Assembly: GCA_003490025.1 (NCBI GenBank)
Contig: DNJC01000089.1
Span: forward strand, 1 to 64,000
Source of the DNA: Geobacter sp.
GTDB taxonomy: Bacteria > Desulfobacterota > Desulfuromonadia > Geobacterales > Geobacteraceae
Direction of reading: 5' to 3'
Length of the DNA: 64,000 nucleotides
The position numbers were made by a program, and so were the translations under genes. Positions within the stretch are counted from its first letter, which is position 1, and each line of letters starts with the position of its first letter. Under the pieces are notes generated by a model, which searched no databases, was not told the origin of the DNA, and saw nothing but the letters and a program-made list of their open reading frames with translations. Below, piece by piece: positions 18,601 to 26,230 of the stretch.

Positions 18601-21409
18601 TCGGGCAGGTGATGCCCGGGGCGTTGTCGAAGGTCCCGGAAAGCCCCGTGGTGAACGTGTAGACGCTCTTGACCGGCAGGGTCCCCCCCGGCACGGCGGG
18701 CGGGGTGACGATGACCGTGACCGTTTTGCCGGAGACGGGAGTCATGTCCGTTTTGGTGAGGGCGCCGCTGATGCTCGCGCTTTCCCCGGCCTTTATGGTG
18801 TCGGGGGTAAAGACGCCGGCCAGGGTGACCCCCTGTTTGGACAGCGACTGCTTGATGGAGAAGGTGGTGCTGCTTACGGCCTGGGATGAAGACGAGGAGA
18901 CCTTGACCGTGACGCTGTAGGGTCTCCCCGCCACCCAGGCGGCGGTGGAGGTGTTGAGGGTCCAGCTGGCGGTGCCGGTGGCGGTGAGCCAGGCCGGGGT
19001 GAGGCTGAAGCTGCCGTCGCCTTGCAGATAAAAGGCGCCGTCGAAGACCTGGACCTCGACCTTGGCCAGGCCGCTCCCGGATGCCGTACCGCCGATGGCG
19101 CTAAGCGCGGCAAGCGGGGCCGTTCCAGAGGGGGCGGTGATGCCGGCGGTCAGCACGGATGAGGGGAGCACGGTGATGTTAACGGCGCAGGAGGCGTCAG
19201 GGGGAACACCGGTGCTGGCGATGAAGGTCACCTGGTGGGTGCCGGAGCTCCCCAAAAGCGGCGTACCGCTCAGCGTGCCGGTGGCCGGATTGAAGGCGAG
19301 TCCGTTGGGGAGGTCGCCGGAGGCGGAGAGCGTCGGCGTGGGCCAGCTGCTCGCCGAGACGCCGATGCTGCAGGGCTTTCCGATGGTGCAGTAGGCGATG
19401 GCGGGCGCGGATATGACGGGAGCCCCCAACTTCACCTGCCTGATGATGCCGCTGTCATAGGTAGCCACCGTCAGCTGCCGCGACAACGGGTCGACCATGA
19501 GGCCGCGGATATCGGTCCCCGGGAGCCCCTCGCCGATGAGCGTCCAGGTCGCTCCGCCGTCGTTCGATCTGAACAGCGTGTTTCCCCCTCCCCCTCCGGA
19601 TCCGGCGTAGACTACGCTGCTGTCGGCAGGATCAACGGCGATGGCCATGAAGTTTTGCGCGTAGTAGGTGGCAGTTATGTAGCCGTTGTGAGTCCAGGTG
19701 CTTCCACCGTCCACCGATTTCAGAATCTCGGTGCCCGATCCGATATAGAGCACCTGGTGGTTGTTAGGATCGACGGCAAGGCACCAGACAAACGAGATGC
19801 CGGCCGAGGCGACCGTCCAATCGATCCCCCCGTTGGTGGACTTGAGGAAGCCTGCGCCGGTGGCGGCAAGAATGGTCTGGCTGTCGGTGGGATCGACAAC
19901 GATACGGTATGCGGAAGTGCCTCCGTAAGCTGTCAGCCAGGTCGCACCTCCGTCCACCGACCTGAACACCCCTTGGGAGGAACCGGACCACACCGCGGCG
20001 TAAAGCTTCTGGGGGCTTTTGCCGTCGATGACCACGTCGGAAACATAGGAGCCGCTCGACAGTCCGGTATTGGCAGCGCTCCAGGAGACCCCGCCGTCGA
20101 CCGTCTTGTAGATGCCCGCCCCGTACGTTCCCGCATAGGCTACGGCATCGTTGGCCGGGTTGATGGCGATGGTGCGCGCGTTGGTCGGCAACTCTGCGGA
20201 AGACCTGGACCAGGTCTTACCCCCGTCGGAGGTGCGGTACATGTAGCCGATGTCGGAGGCGGTATAGATGACCTTGCCGTTGGCAGGGTTCGCGCTTAGA
20301 GCCATCAGCCCGACATTGGCAATGCCGGAGTTCGCCCGCTTCCAGGTCGCTCCTGCATCGATCGACTTGAAGACGTCGCCGTACTCGGTGCCGGCATAGA
20401 CGGTACCGGAATTGGTGGGATCGACCACGATCGACTGCGTGGTATTTCTCCACTCGCTGGTGGGGTTCACCACTATTTGCCAGGACTCCCCGCCATTGAC
20501 GGATCTAAGCACACCGCCATCACGCGTTCCGATGTACACCTTGTTGCTGTCGTGAGGGTCGACTGCAATGGAAGAGACCGCCTGGGTGCTGCCGCTTTCA
20601 TAAATAGGTATTCCACTGTTCTTGACGGACCAGGTGCCGCCTCCGTCGGTCGTTTTCAGCACGCCGCCATTGTAAGAACCGGCGTAAAGCACATTTCCAT
20701 TGGCATGATCGATCGCCAGGGCGTCTACCTGGGTGAACGTCCATCCGGTATTGGCGCGCACCTGCCAACTGCTCCCTCCGTTGGTCGATTTTGCGATTCC
20801 GGTGCTGCCGGCCTGGTAGAACGTCTTCCCTGTACTGTCGGTTCTGTCTACGACGATTTTATCGGTTCCATAAGAAAGATAAGAGGAACTGCCCGAATAG
20901 ATCTGGACCCAGGTCGAGCCGCCATCCGTCGACTTGTAGATGTACTTGCTGCTATAGTCAGAACCATTGACGTAGAGGGTGTTCTTGGCCAAAGGATCGA
21001 GCACTATGCTGTCTACACTGCCATACCCCCATGGGCTCGCAGCCGGGGTCCAGCTATCGCCGCCATCGGCGGTTCTGTAGACCTTTCCATTGATCGGGGT
21101 GAAGGCGATCTTGCTGTCAAATGCGTCGACGGCAACGAAAGAGATACTTTTGTAGGGCAGGCCGTTGTTGACCGCTTTCCAGGATGCCCCGCCGTTGGTC
21201 GTCCTGAAGATCCCTCCTCCCCATGTCGCAGCATAAAGGGTCTTGCTGTCAGTTGCAGCTATAGCAAGAGACATGATTCTTCCGCCAAACGGCCCGATGG
21301 TCTGCCATGACGACTCGGCGCTACAGTCGCCGCTTTGGAAGAGGCAACTGGAAAGCAGCAGGAGAGCGATGAAAAAAGTACTCATAAAATTGCGTGTTTG
21401 AAGCATCAT
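15671..21409 (-). CDS. Giant secreted protein: Asp-box propeller, C13-like peptidase, MBG and dockerin-like repeats
   Basis: Encodes 1912 residues. A signal peptide (1-31) is followed by about 13 Asp-box (BNR) motifs of the S-x-DGG-x-TW type (about 55-650), implying one or two beta-propellers like sortilin/VPS10. Next come Ig-like domains (about 668-960), then a caspase-like C13 peptidase region (about 985-1175) with the catalytic pair visible as MIDHGSPGGF (His about 1048) and VGSCYSGQF (Cys about 1101). Later: Fn3-like and carboxypeptidase-regulatory-like domains, a Cys-rich module, MBG-like repeats (about 1610-1780), and two dockerin-like Ca2+ loops with helices at the very end (DCDRSD and DSDRSGG). 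Probably exported and self- or partner-processing. AGGAG precedes ATGATG; the second ATG (21406) is equally possible. Confidence 0.85.
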   Translation of the reverse strand: MMLQTRNFMSTFFIALLLLSSCLFQSGDCSAESSWQTIGPFGGRIMSLAIAATDSKTLYAATWGGGIFRTTNGGASWKAVNNGLPYKSISFVAVDAFDSKIAFTPINGKVYRTADGGDSWTPAASPWGYGSVDSIVLDPLAKNTLYVNGSDYSSKYIYKSTDGGSTWVQIYSGSSSYLSYGTDKIVVDRTDSTGKTFYQAGSTGIAKSTNGGSSWQVRANTGWTFTQVDALAIDHANGNVLYAGSYNGGVLKTTDGGGTWSVKNSGIPIYESGSTQAVSSIAVDPHDSNKVYIGTRDGGVLRSVNGGESWQIVVNPTSEWRNTTQSIVVDPTNSGTVYAGTEYGDVFKSIDAGATWKRANSGIANVGLMALSANPANGKVIYTASDIGYMYRTSDGGKTWSRSSAELPTNARTIAINPANDAVAYAGTYGAGIYKTVDGGVSWSAANTGLSSGSYVSDVVIDGKSPQKLYAAVWSGSSQGVFRSVDGGATWLTAYGGTSAYRIVVDPTDSQTILAATGAGFLKSTNGGIDWTVASAGISFVWCLAVDPNNHQVLYIGSGTEILKSVDGGSTWTHNGYITATYYAQNFMAIAVDPADSSVVYAGSGGGGGNTLFRSNDGGATWTLIGEGLPGTDIRGLMVDPLSRQLTVATYDSGIIRQVKLGAPVISAPAIAYCTIGKPCSIGVSASSWPTPTLSASGDLPNGLAFNPATGTLSGTPLLGSSGTHQVTFIASTGVPPDASCAVNITVLPSSVLTAGITAPSGTAPLAALSAIGGTASGSGLAKVEVQVFDGAFYLQGDGSFSLTPAWLTATGTASWTLNTSTAAWVAGRPYSVTVKVSSSSSQAVSSTTFSIKQSLSKQGVTLAGVFTPDTIKAGESASISGALTKTDMTPVSGKTVTVIVTPPAVPGGTLPVKSVYTFTTGLSGTFDNAPGITCPTPGVYGVEVRFDGSDTLQPSVYNLSLPVVAQSGYAVIVVGKAADNSLLTEHTKTATAIYETLISKRGFSDANIIPLVSSTGAAVTKQQIQDALGQIKTKFLAAPAPVYLVMIDHGSPGGFVLGSEILTPDGTGDAKNLGALLDGFESGIDPAVLTKYPRFVIVGSCYSGQFQRLGNKAGRIVVTSSTASELSIAGAYDLGDLTQLSGGDYFIDSLFGFLRRGDSFKDAFTQASQGVVASDPRNYNGSVPLLLHAEVVDTNAQHPLINDSGDATGSFRLDAGSNGEVAGKLYLGEGVRVPAEGNPADIVKVPATAFLDAGTTAMRLEGWVNDNSRVLNNVWAEIRTPNTSTAPASGGAQGTGQVVPSDMELVQLVFDGEKWVGDYTNFNTAGSYDVYFHSKDSLSSDGGQTYDLSPMAQTRVYKNYALNPAPAPFALVSPGPGATVAPSFALTWDGSSDADGLTYTLQVATDQNFQTVVYREENIPQPAFYLGPNALTSPGSTSGASLCAGGCWWRVQAVDRFGALTTSAPRSFTVVTTNALPGLVFGYVLDAVTAAPISKATVSSGTTTTATLDNGAFLLSLAPGTSYTMSASSNGRTMSKQVTVSAGKVTAVNFDLTAPAIDGACGSSNGQTLSSSPVADLCGDGSLPPVTGTGPWSWTCAGTNGGASASCSASKFLSQTISFAPAASKTYGDQATTLSATASSGLPVTFSLVSGPGSLSGTSNATLAITGAGTVVLRASQAGSGSYAAAPDVQKSIVVGKAALVVTAEDKTRLVSTANPTLSVSYSGFVNGDTASVLAGAAVLSTAATQGSPAGSYPITVAQGTLASSNYSFTLADGTLTVTSGATTYAVTGSVTGSGTIQCVSPVASGNTTTCSLNPSDLSRISSVSGCGSGALNGSTYTTGAVTGDCTVTVTFGAIRAGDCDRSDAVTISEVQTAINMYLGIKNPEVCVDSDRSGGVSISEVQKTINAFLGM

Positions 21410-21917
21410 CGACTCCTATGACATCCTACTTTGCAGCGAGCTCAGGTCGTTGCTCACGGGTGCTCCGATTCTCTTCTTCAAACTCTGTCACAACGCGGTC
21501 CGCGCCGGTTGGGCACCGCCACCTTGCACGAGCTTTGAGACATCCTCCTGCCTCTGGTCCAGTAACCCTTCACCGCTTTGCCGGCGTGATAGCAAAGTGG
21601 GCTCATTTATACATAATTTCACCTTATTTTTCAAAAGGTTCTTATCAAAAAAAATATTTTATTGTCACAACGAAAGCGTCACACGGCAAGTTCTCGGAAA
21701 GAAAGATCGGATTCTGTTTTCAGCGAGGTTAGACGGACAAGTGCGGTCGTAGCCGTCACAAGTTTCAACCGTCTCGAAGACAGGCATGGCAATTGGCAGG
21801 GATGGGGACAATCTAAAGTAAAGGAGGAATGGGGGGTGTCCCCCCCAGAGCAAAGAATTCCGGGCGACCGAATAGATCACACGTCTCCTGTTATCGAGGT
21901 GGGAACAGCCTAAGATG
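21410..21917. other. 508-bp gene-free stretch
   Basis: Lies between the giant secreted protein's start and the pilin gene's end. The part nearest 21409 must hold the promoter for the minus-strand surface-protein genes. I looked for c-di-GMP and cobalamin riboswitch signatures on both strands and found none convincing. An AT-rich patch near 21620-21665 is the best place for a promoter. No gene seen. Confidence 0.5.
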
Positions 21918-22124
21918 TTAGTAGGGATAGCTTATGTTATCTGCGAAGTATGATTCAAGAGTGACCCTGACATTCTTCAGGTCGCTTTGTGCCGCAGCGT
22001 TGTAAACCTTCTGACGGTAGGAGGAAAGCTGAGGGACAGCGATTGCCGCCAGAATGCCGATGATCGCCACTACTATCAAGAGTTCGACCAGGGTAAAGCC
22101 ATTCTCGGAATTTTTTTGATACAT
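21918..22124 (-). CDS. Short type IV pilin (PilA-N type), aromatic-rich
   Basis: Encodes 68 residues. A nine-residue leader ending in Gly is followed by FTLVELLIVVAIIGILAA, the prepilin peptidase site and hydrophobic N helix, with Glu5 present. The predicted mature chain is only 59 residues, about the size of the Geobacter conductive pilin subunit, and has aromatics at positions 1, 27, 32, 50, 51, 57 and 59. Relative to G. sulfurreducens PilA (from memory) it lacks Phe24 but gains Tyr50 and Tyr59. No pil assembly genes are in the window, so it would use machinery encoded elsewhere. The ATG at 22124 gives a normal leader; the upstream frame extension is ignored. Confidence 0.9.
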   Translation of the reverse strand: MYQKNSENGFTLVELLIVVAIIGILAAIAVPQLSSYRQKVYNAAAQSDLKNVRVTLESYFADNISYPY

Positions 22125-22534
22125 GGCCAGTTTCCCTCTGATCCGGTTTGTTATCAGGCGGCATTGTTTTGGAAAGTCACTATATGAGATATCCACGGAT
22201 AAAACCACAACTAAACGGAACTTTCAACCTTTTACCTGCTTTCCCTAGGCCTGCAGAGTCCGATTCCAGCATCTTTTCAATTCTCTAGGCTCATCGACTC
22301 TCCCCCCCTTGGAAAAGGGGGGGCTGAGGGATTGGCATCTTTGAGCAGGCGCAGCATGTACACCGCCTCTCCCCAGTTGGTGAGATAAACATGGACGTGG
22401 GCGAAAGTCTCAGTAGTATGAAGAGGTCGGATTGGTGTTGGAGCTTGAAAATATTTGCAGCTTCCGGTATTATGACCTCATCCTGAGTTCAAATGATCCC
22501 TGTTAGAGGTCAAGTTACCTCTTTTGAGGCTGCT
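22125..22534. other. Gene-free stretch between divergent genes
   Basis: Holds a C-run/G-run palindrome of the dispersed family at about 22299-22325. On the minus strand at about 22335-22400 a short open stretch could be the tail of a lost gene, but no start or family can be named. Promoters for the pilin and the winged-helix gene should lie here. Confidence 0.4.
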
Positions 22535-22864
22535 ATGCTCGAATCCCTTTTCGGGTCGGTAAACAAGGAACGGGTCCTTCTCTTCATCTGCGCGAAGGGC
22601 GAGGGATACCCGCGAGATATTGCCCGCTTCTTCTCGACCGACCTTACACCCATTCAGAGGCAGCTCGACGTGTTGGAACGCGGGGGGGTCTTGGTGAGCC
22701 GCCTCGTGGGCCGCACCCGCATCTTCACCTTTAATCCCAGGTACCCGCTGCTCAACGAGCTGAAGGTTTTGCTCGAAAAGTTGCTATCCTTCTATCCGCA
22801 GGACGAGCAGGACCGGTTTCTCCTAACTCGCCAGCGACCGCGTCGTGCAGGGAAACCGTTATGA
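22535..22864 (+). CDS. Winged-helix DNA-binding protein (ArsR/MarR-like fold)
   Basis: Encodes about 109 residues. A winged helix is suggested by RDIARFFSTDLTPIQRQLDVLERGGVLVSRLVGRTRIF, with helix-turn-helix and wing. The ATG at 22535 follows TGAGG at good spacing; a longer start at 22493 lacks a clear ribosome site. The gene overlaps the downstream nucleotidyltransferase-like gene (ATGA, 22861-22864). A wHTH protein coupled to a nucleotidyltransferase resembles AbiE-like or other type IV toxin-antitoxin operons, so it may be the autoregulating antitoxin. That role is inferred from context only. Confidence 0.7.
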   Translation: MLESLFGSVNKERVLLFICAKGEGYPRDIARFFSTDLTPIQRQLDVLERGGVLVSRLVGRTRIFTFNPRYPLLNELKVLLEKLLSFYPQDEQDRFLLTRQRPRRAGKPL

Positions 22865-23415
22865 AGAGCATCAGTCAGATGAGCATGGCCGAACTCGCCG
22901 CCTACGTCTGCTCGCATCTTGAAGATCGAAACATACGGGTCGTTTTAAGCGGCGGGGCTTGCGTCGCGATCTATGCATCCGGTCGTTACGTATCCATGGA
23001 CCTGGATTTCATAGACCGGCTCCAAACCACCCGTCAACGGCTGAAGGCGGTCCTTTCTGAGATTGGGTTTACCGAGAAAAACAGATACTTCGTCCACGCT
23101 GATACGGATTTTTTCATAGAATTTCCGTCAGGGCCACTTGCAGTGGGAAACGAGCCGGTCGCAAAGATCGAGGAGATGCATCTTGACACCGGTACTCTTA
23201 GGCTTCTTTCCCCCACAGATTGTGTCAAGGACAGGCTTGCCGCCTTCTATCACTGGAACGACCGCCAGTGTCTACAACAGGCGGTCTGGGTGGCCCAGGA
23301 GCGTGAGGTGGACTGGAACGAGATTGAAAGGTGGTCCTTGCAGGAAGGTGAGAAGGCGAAGTTTGACGCTTTCAGAGAGGAATTTGAAGAGGAGAGGACG
23401 CAAAAGCCGAAATAA
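22861..23415 (+). CDS. Nucleotidyltransferase-fold protein, possible toxin
   Basis: Encodes 184 residues. The start of a minimal nucleotidyltransferase fold is visible: VVLSGGACVAIYASGRYVSMDLDFID, where SGG and DLDF look like the NTP-binding loop and metal Asp pair. A later MHLDTGTLRLLSPTDCVKDRL is typical of AbiEii/DUF6036-like proteins. The overlap with a wHTH gene suggests a toxin-antitoxin pair acting by nucleotide transfer to RNA or protein; this is inferred. It ends about 190 bp before the left boundary of the integrated element, so it belongs to the host side rather than the element. Confidence 0.7.
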   Translation: MKSISQMSMAELAAYVCSHLEDRNIRVVLSGGACVAIYASGRYVSMDLDFIDRLQTTRQRLKAVLSEIGFTEKNRYFVHADTDFFIEFPSGPLAVGNEPVAKIEEMHLDTGTLRLLSPTDCVKDRLAAFYHWNDRQCLQQAVWVAQEREVDWNEIERWSLQEGEKAKFDAFREEFEEERTQKPK

Positions 23416-23563
23416 GCGGATTAAGGGCACAGCAGGTTGTGTTCGTCCTTACGTCAAGGCACAGTCAGGGCACATGCTGGAGTCGATCAAGAATAGGTCG
23501 AAGTAGTGGGAGTTGGAAGCGGATGAAACGAGATAGAGGCCGTAACAGCCTAAAATCTGAAAC

Positions 23564-23591
23564 AAAAAGGCCAGGCTTTTTGGGCCTGGCC
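23564..23591 (-). terminator. Orphaned tRNA-type terminator
   Basis: A perfect 8-bp stem (GGCCAGGC/GCCTGGCC) is followed on the minus strand by TTTTTG. It sits 12 bp beyond the tRNA-Gly 3'-end fragment, so it is probably the original tRNA-Gly terminator, separated from its gene when the element inserted. Confidence 0.7.
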
Positions 23592-23603
23592 GTTGTGGTT
23601 ATT

Positions 23604-23630
23604 TGGAGCGGGAAACGGGATTCGAACCCG
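23604..23630 (-). repeat. Left attachment site: 27-bp copy of tRNA-Gly 3' end
   Basis: Twenty-seven bases are identical to the 3' end of tRNA-Gly at 35114-35140 (CCA end plus acceptor and T-arm bases) in the same orientation. Beyond base 27 the two copies diverge and no complete tRNA can be folded here. This is the direct repeat expected where an element inserted into the tRNA gene, making the island about 11.5 kb (23604-35113). Confidence 0.8.
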
Positions 23631-23962
23631 TTACCTTGACTCCCTGCAAACAGGCAATAACGCAAATAAACATATAATTTCGGCTAGTCACCTGGATTTT
23701 CTGCTTGGTCTTGAGTCCAAAAGAGTCCATCAGATTCCAAGAAAAGCCATACTGTTGGCGAAAGAAAAGCGAAAGAACTTTCAGAGACAGGTACCGGATA
23801 TCCGCAACCACTCCCAATGTAAGAAAGTGCAGCGGAAGCAGTTTCACCGTGACGACCGTCTACCGCCGCGCTTGGTGTACCTCTTTCCTAAAACTGTGCC
23901 GTTCGGAGGTACTTCGGAATTAGGTTTAGTAAATATATTTCAAATATATTTCACACTACCGG

Positions 23963-24205
23963 TTAAAGCGAGTTTATTTGCTTACCGTATGCTGTAATAA
24001 GTACTTCTAGGTCTTTATCAACTTGGTTATTTCCCAAACCGTCTTTGAATGTAAGAATAAAAGGTTCCTCTAAGCCAGTTTTTGAATGAAACTCAAGTAC
24101 ACATGGAGTGGTTTCAAAAATTGGATGTGGTTGTGGATTCCATTTTACTGTTACATTTGGAAACTGCTCTTGTAATACTGTGATGTATATTTCTGCTGCA
24201 TCCAC
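23963..24205 (-). CDS. Small hypothetical protein
   Basis: Encodes 80 residues from a GTG at 24205 that is preceded by an excellent AAGGAGGT ribosome site at 8 bp, which supports expression. No signal peptide. It reads as a mixed alpha/beta protein (IYITVLQEQFPNVTVKW, EPFILTFKDGL). No family recognised. It is AT-rich and lies just inside the left end of the island. Confidence 0.6.
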   Translation of the reverse strand: MDAAEIYITVLQEQFPNVTVKWNPQPHPIFETTPCVLEFHSKTGLEEPFILTFKDGLGNNQVDKDLEVLITAYGKQINSL

Positions 24206-24406
24206 TTTTGACCTCCTTAGGTTAGTTATTTACTTGACCTATGTCATAGCAAACGATGACGCGTTCTCCAAAGAGCTGAGCATGACGTCATTATCACGAA
24301 ACAAGTTTGGCAAATGCTTGCTTTTTATAGGCTGTTACAGTGCGCCAACTGGGAATTACTGTAATTGCACAAACTATACACACTCAAAAATAATAAATAA
24401 CTTTGT

Positions 24407-25015
24407 TTACAAGCCTTCATTATCCATTAATTTAAAAGTTTCTGCGCACTTTTCTTGATTGTCGAAATGATAAAAAATATCATAGTATCCCACATTTTTA
24501 TCAAGCGCATATGCTTGGAGTGTAATCGCGTAAAGATTGTCAGCAAATCCGTAATCACCTCGCTTTTTTTCAAAAATGGACCATTTAGCACTCAAATCCC
24601 TCTCTTTTTGCAATAACGACATCATCCATTCATTTGGTCCATGCCAGATGCTACCATCTTTTAGTTTATCATAGATGGCACTTTCCCCATATTTTTTAGT
24701 CAAAGCCTGCTCAACTTCATAAAAGGCTTTCGCTAGTTCATCGCCGTAACTACTTGTATTTATAGTTACACCATTTGCCCTAATCCCACATAAACCATCA
24801 TTTGGAGAAATAAATAGAATATATCCCGCTATATCTTTATGTGGTTTAGGAACTTTATTGGTTAAGTAAATATACGGTCTTTGGCCTTTTCTTAATTTAG
24901 TTAACTTGGAAAGTTGCTTTACAGTCATGCCCTTTTCTAAACCAAATGGCCCAGCTAAAGACGAGGTGACAAACACAAACAGCCAACAGACTACAATTAA
25001 CAGACTTGGCCTCAC
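24407..25015 (-). CDS. Small exported hypothetical protein
   Basis: Encodes about 202 residues. A GTG at 25015 with a G-rich site upstream gives a clear signal peptide (about 1-22, ending SSLAG); a TTG at 25030 is an alternative. The mature part has a GLEKGMTVKQLSKL stretch like a BamE/SmpA-type start followed by mixed secondary structure. AT-rich, and without a recognised family. Probably periplasmic. The G-tract at 25016-25024 at the start could vary in length. Confidence 0.6.
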   Translation of the reverse strand: MRPSLLIVVCWLFVFVTSSLAGPFGLEKGMTVKQLSKLTKLRKGQRPYIYLTNKVPKPHKDIAGYILFISPNDGLCGIRANGVTINTSSYGDELAKAFYEVEQALTKKYGESAIYDKLKDGSIWHGPNEWMMSLLQKERDLSAKWSIFEKKRGDYGFADNLYAITLQAYALDKNVGYYDIFYHFDNQEKCAETFKLMDNEGL

Positions 25016-25129
25016 GCTACCCCCCCCCAAAAAAAACTAATAATCAAAATATAATTTCATTAAAGTAATGCTATAACACCTATCTCAAACAGTGTCAACA
25101 ACCATTAAGATTGTGCGGAGGGGGTAAAA

Positions 25130-25201
25130 ACTGGCTTGGGAAGGTGCCCCACCACCACCCTTGTGCTCGTTCCCCTCACAGAACCCGCCGTGCGGGCTCA
25201 G
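25130..25201 (-). other. Possible group II intron 3'-end remnant
   Basis: On the minus strand, GAGCCCGCACG and GCGGGTTCTGTGAGGGG resemble the closing strands of a bacterial group II intron domain V/VI junction, but the middle of domain V is missing and no reverse transcriptase is nearby. Likely a small relic. Confidence 0.35.
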
Positions 25202-25235
25202 GAGAACCATAGTTTAGTTCGTTAAGTTGACCAGA

Positions 25236-25485
25236 AAGAGGTTCTGCAAAAAGGCAAGACTCCCACTTATGCCCGTTTCGCCCTCGACGGCTACTGCATT
25301 GCACTGCTTGGCGGCCTCTTGGGTCGGGGGCGTCAACCGAGGTACCCATTAAGCTCGACGACACCCATGAAGTGGGGAAGTTCGGTTGACACAGCACATC
25401 ATGACACGAATAGCATGACCGACCTTAAATGCATGCCGTCTTCTGGGTCGTCCTGACGAGTCTGCGCCGCACGACGGACCCGGTG
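25236..25485 (-). pseudogene. IS1595-type transposase relic, copy 1
   Basis: Clearly similar at DNA level to the better preserved relic at 28230-28579 on the same strand (matching blocks around AAGGCAAGACT, CCACTTATGCCCG, CGACGACACCCATGA and GCACGACGGAC) but with several deletions and frame changes. The original frame would encode part of an ISXO2-like DDE domain. Not functional. Confidence 0.6.
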
Positions 25486-25524
25486 AGCTTCATATTTTTT
25501 ACCTGTTTAAATGTAAGGTTCTAA

Positions 25525-26148
25525 TTAGTTTGCCTTACTGGTCTCACAGAGATCTAACAAAGTCTGTAAGTCTTCTTCAGAAAATATATATTCTTCTCCA
25601 CCGCGTATCACCTTAGAATTTATCTCCTCTGCTAAAGCTGATATTACTTCATGATATGACTCAACCAAGGCTTTTGTTTTATCCCACAATTCTTTAGTCA
25701 CATCAATTTCAGCTTTTTTAAATACTGCATCATCGTCTAAGAACGCGTATCTAATGTTTATGAGGAGATGAATGAATTCAGAAATCTTCCCCTCATCATT
25801 TCTCCCTCCGCCGTTTGTCAAAACGTCACAAGCCGCTTTGCTGTCCACCTTTCCTTCATCCAAAGACTCTGCCATTGCACCCGCAAAAAGGACTAGAATT
25901 CTCTCCTCAATAAAGAGCTCGATATCAGCAGTATTTAGAAGTCTCCGAGCAGTATCATTGCTGGCCCAACAGTCATATTGCCCACCTTCATACAACCAAC
26001 AAATCCTAATCTGACCTACTTTAAATCCAAACCTTCTACTGAGGACCCAGTGCCCAACTTCATGAAGAATGATCTTCATAAGACGCATTCGATGCACAGG
26101 GTAGATGACAAAAGTGCCCAAGGAATCCTCTGGTATGACTATTTCCAC
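25525..26148 (-). CDS. Stand-alone M41 (FtsH peptidase-like) metalloprotease
   Basis: Encodes about 207 residues. The zinc-binding HEVGH occurs near residue 27 (IILHEVGHWVL). Further on, FIEERILVLFAGAMAES and GGGRNDEGKISEF match in order the FtsH M41 helix and the region holding the third metal-ligand Asp. There is no AAA+ ATPase domain or membrane segment, so unlike FtsH it cannot unfold substrates itself. The GTG at 26148 with GGAG upstream is the likely start; the frame continues upstream into insertion-sequence debris. AT-rich, in the island. It might act with a partner or in defence, which is unproven. Confidence 0.65.
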   Translation of the reverse strand: MEIVIPEDSLGTFVIYPVHRMRLMKIILHEVGHWVLSRRFGFKVGQIRICWLYEGGQYDCWASNDTARRLLNTADIELFIEERILVLFAGAMAESLDEGKVDSKAACDVLTNGGGRNDEGKISEFIHLLINIRYAFLDDDAVFKKAEIDVTKELWDKTKALVESYHEVISALAEEINSKVIRGGEEYIFSEEDLQTLLDLCETSKAN

Positions 26149-26230
26149 CGCTTTCTCCGTAAAAATTATATATGCACCTCTAAGGGTGACTAACCAACTG
26201 GCACTGCAAGGCGTCCAAGTCAGTGCCGGA

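Noticed and set aside
21410..21917. A possible c-di-GMP (GEMM) or cobalamin riboswitch before the giant secreted protein
   Set aside because: The minus strand has a GGCAAAGC-like block but lacks the ordered conserved pieces of either family and no matching hairpins.
22332..22490. Possible tail of a lost gene on the minus strand (reads VYLTNWGEAVYMLRLL)
   Set aside because: The open stretch is short, two frames compete, and no family is recognised.
23604..23670. A second tRNA gene at the left end
   Set aside because: Only 27 bp match the tRNA-Gly 3' end; the remaining bases cannot form the anticodon or D arms.
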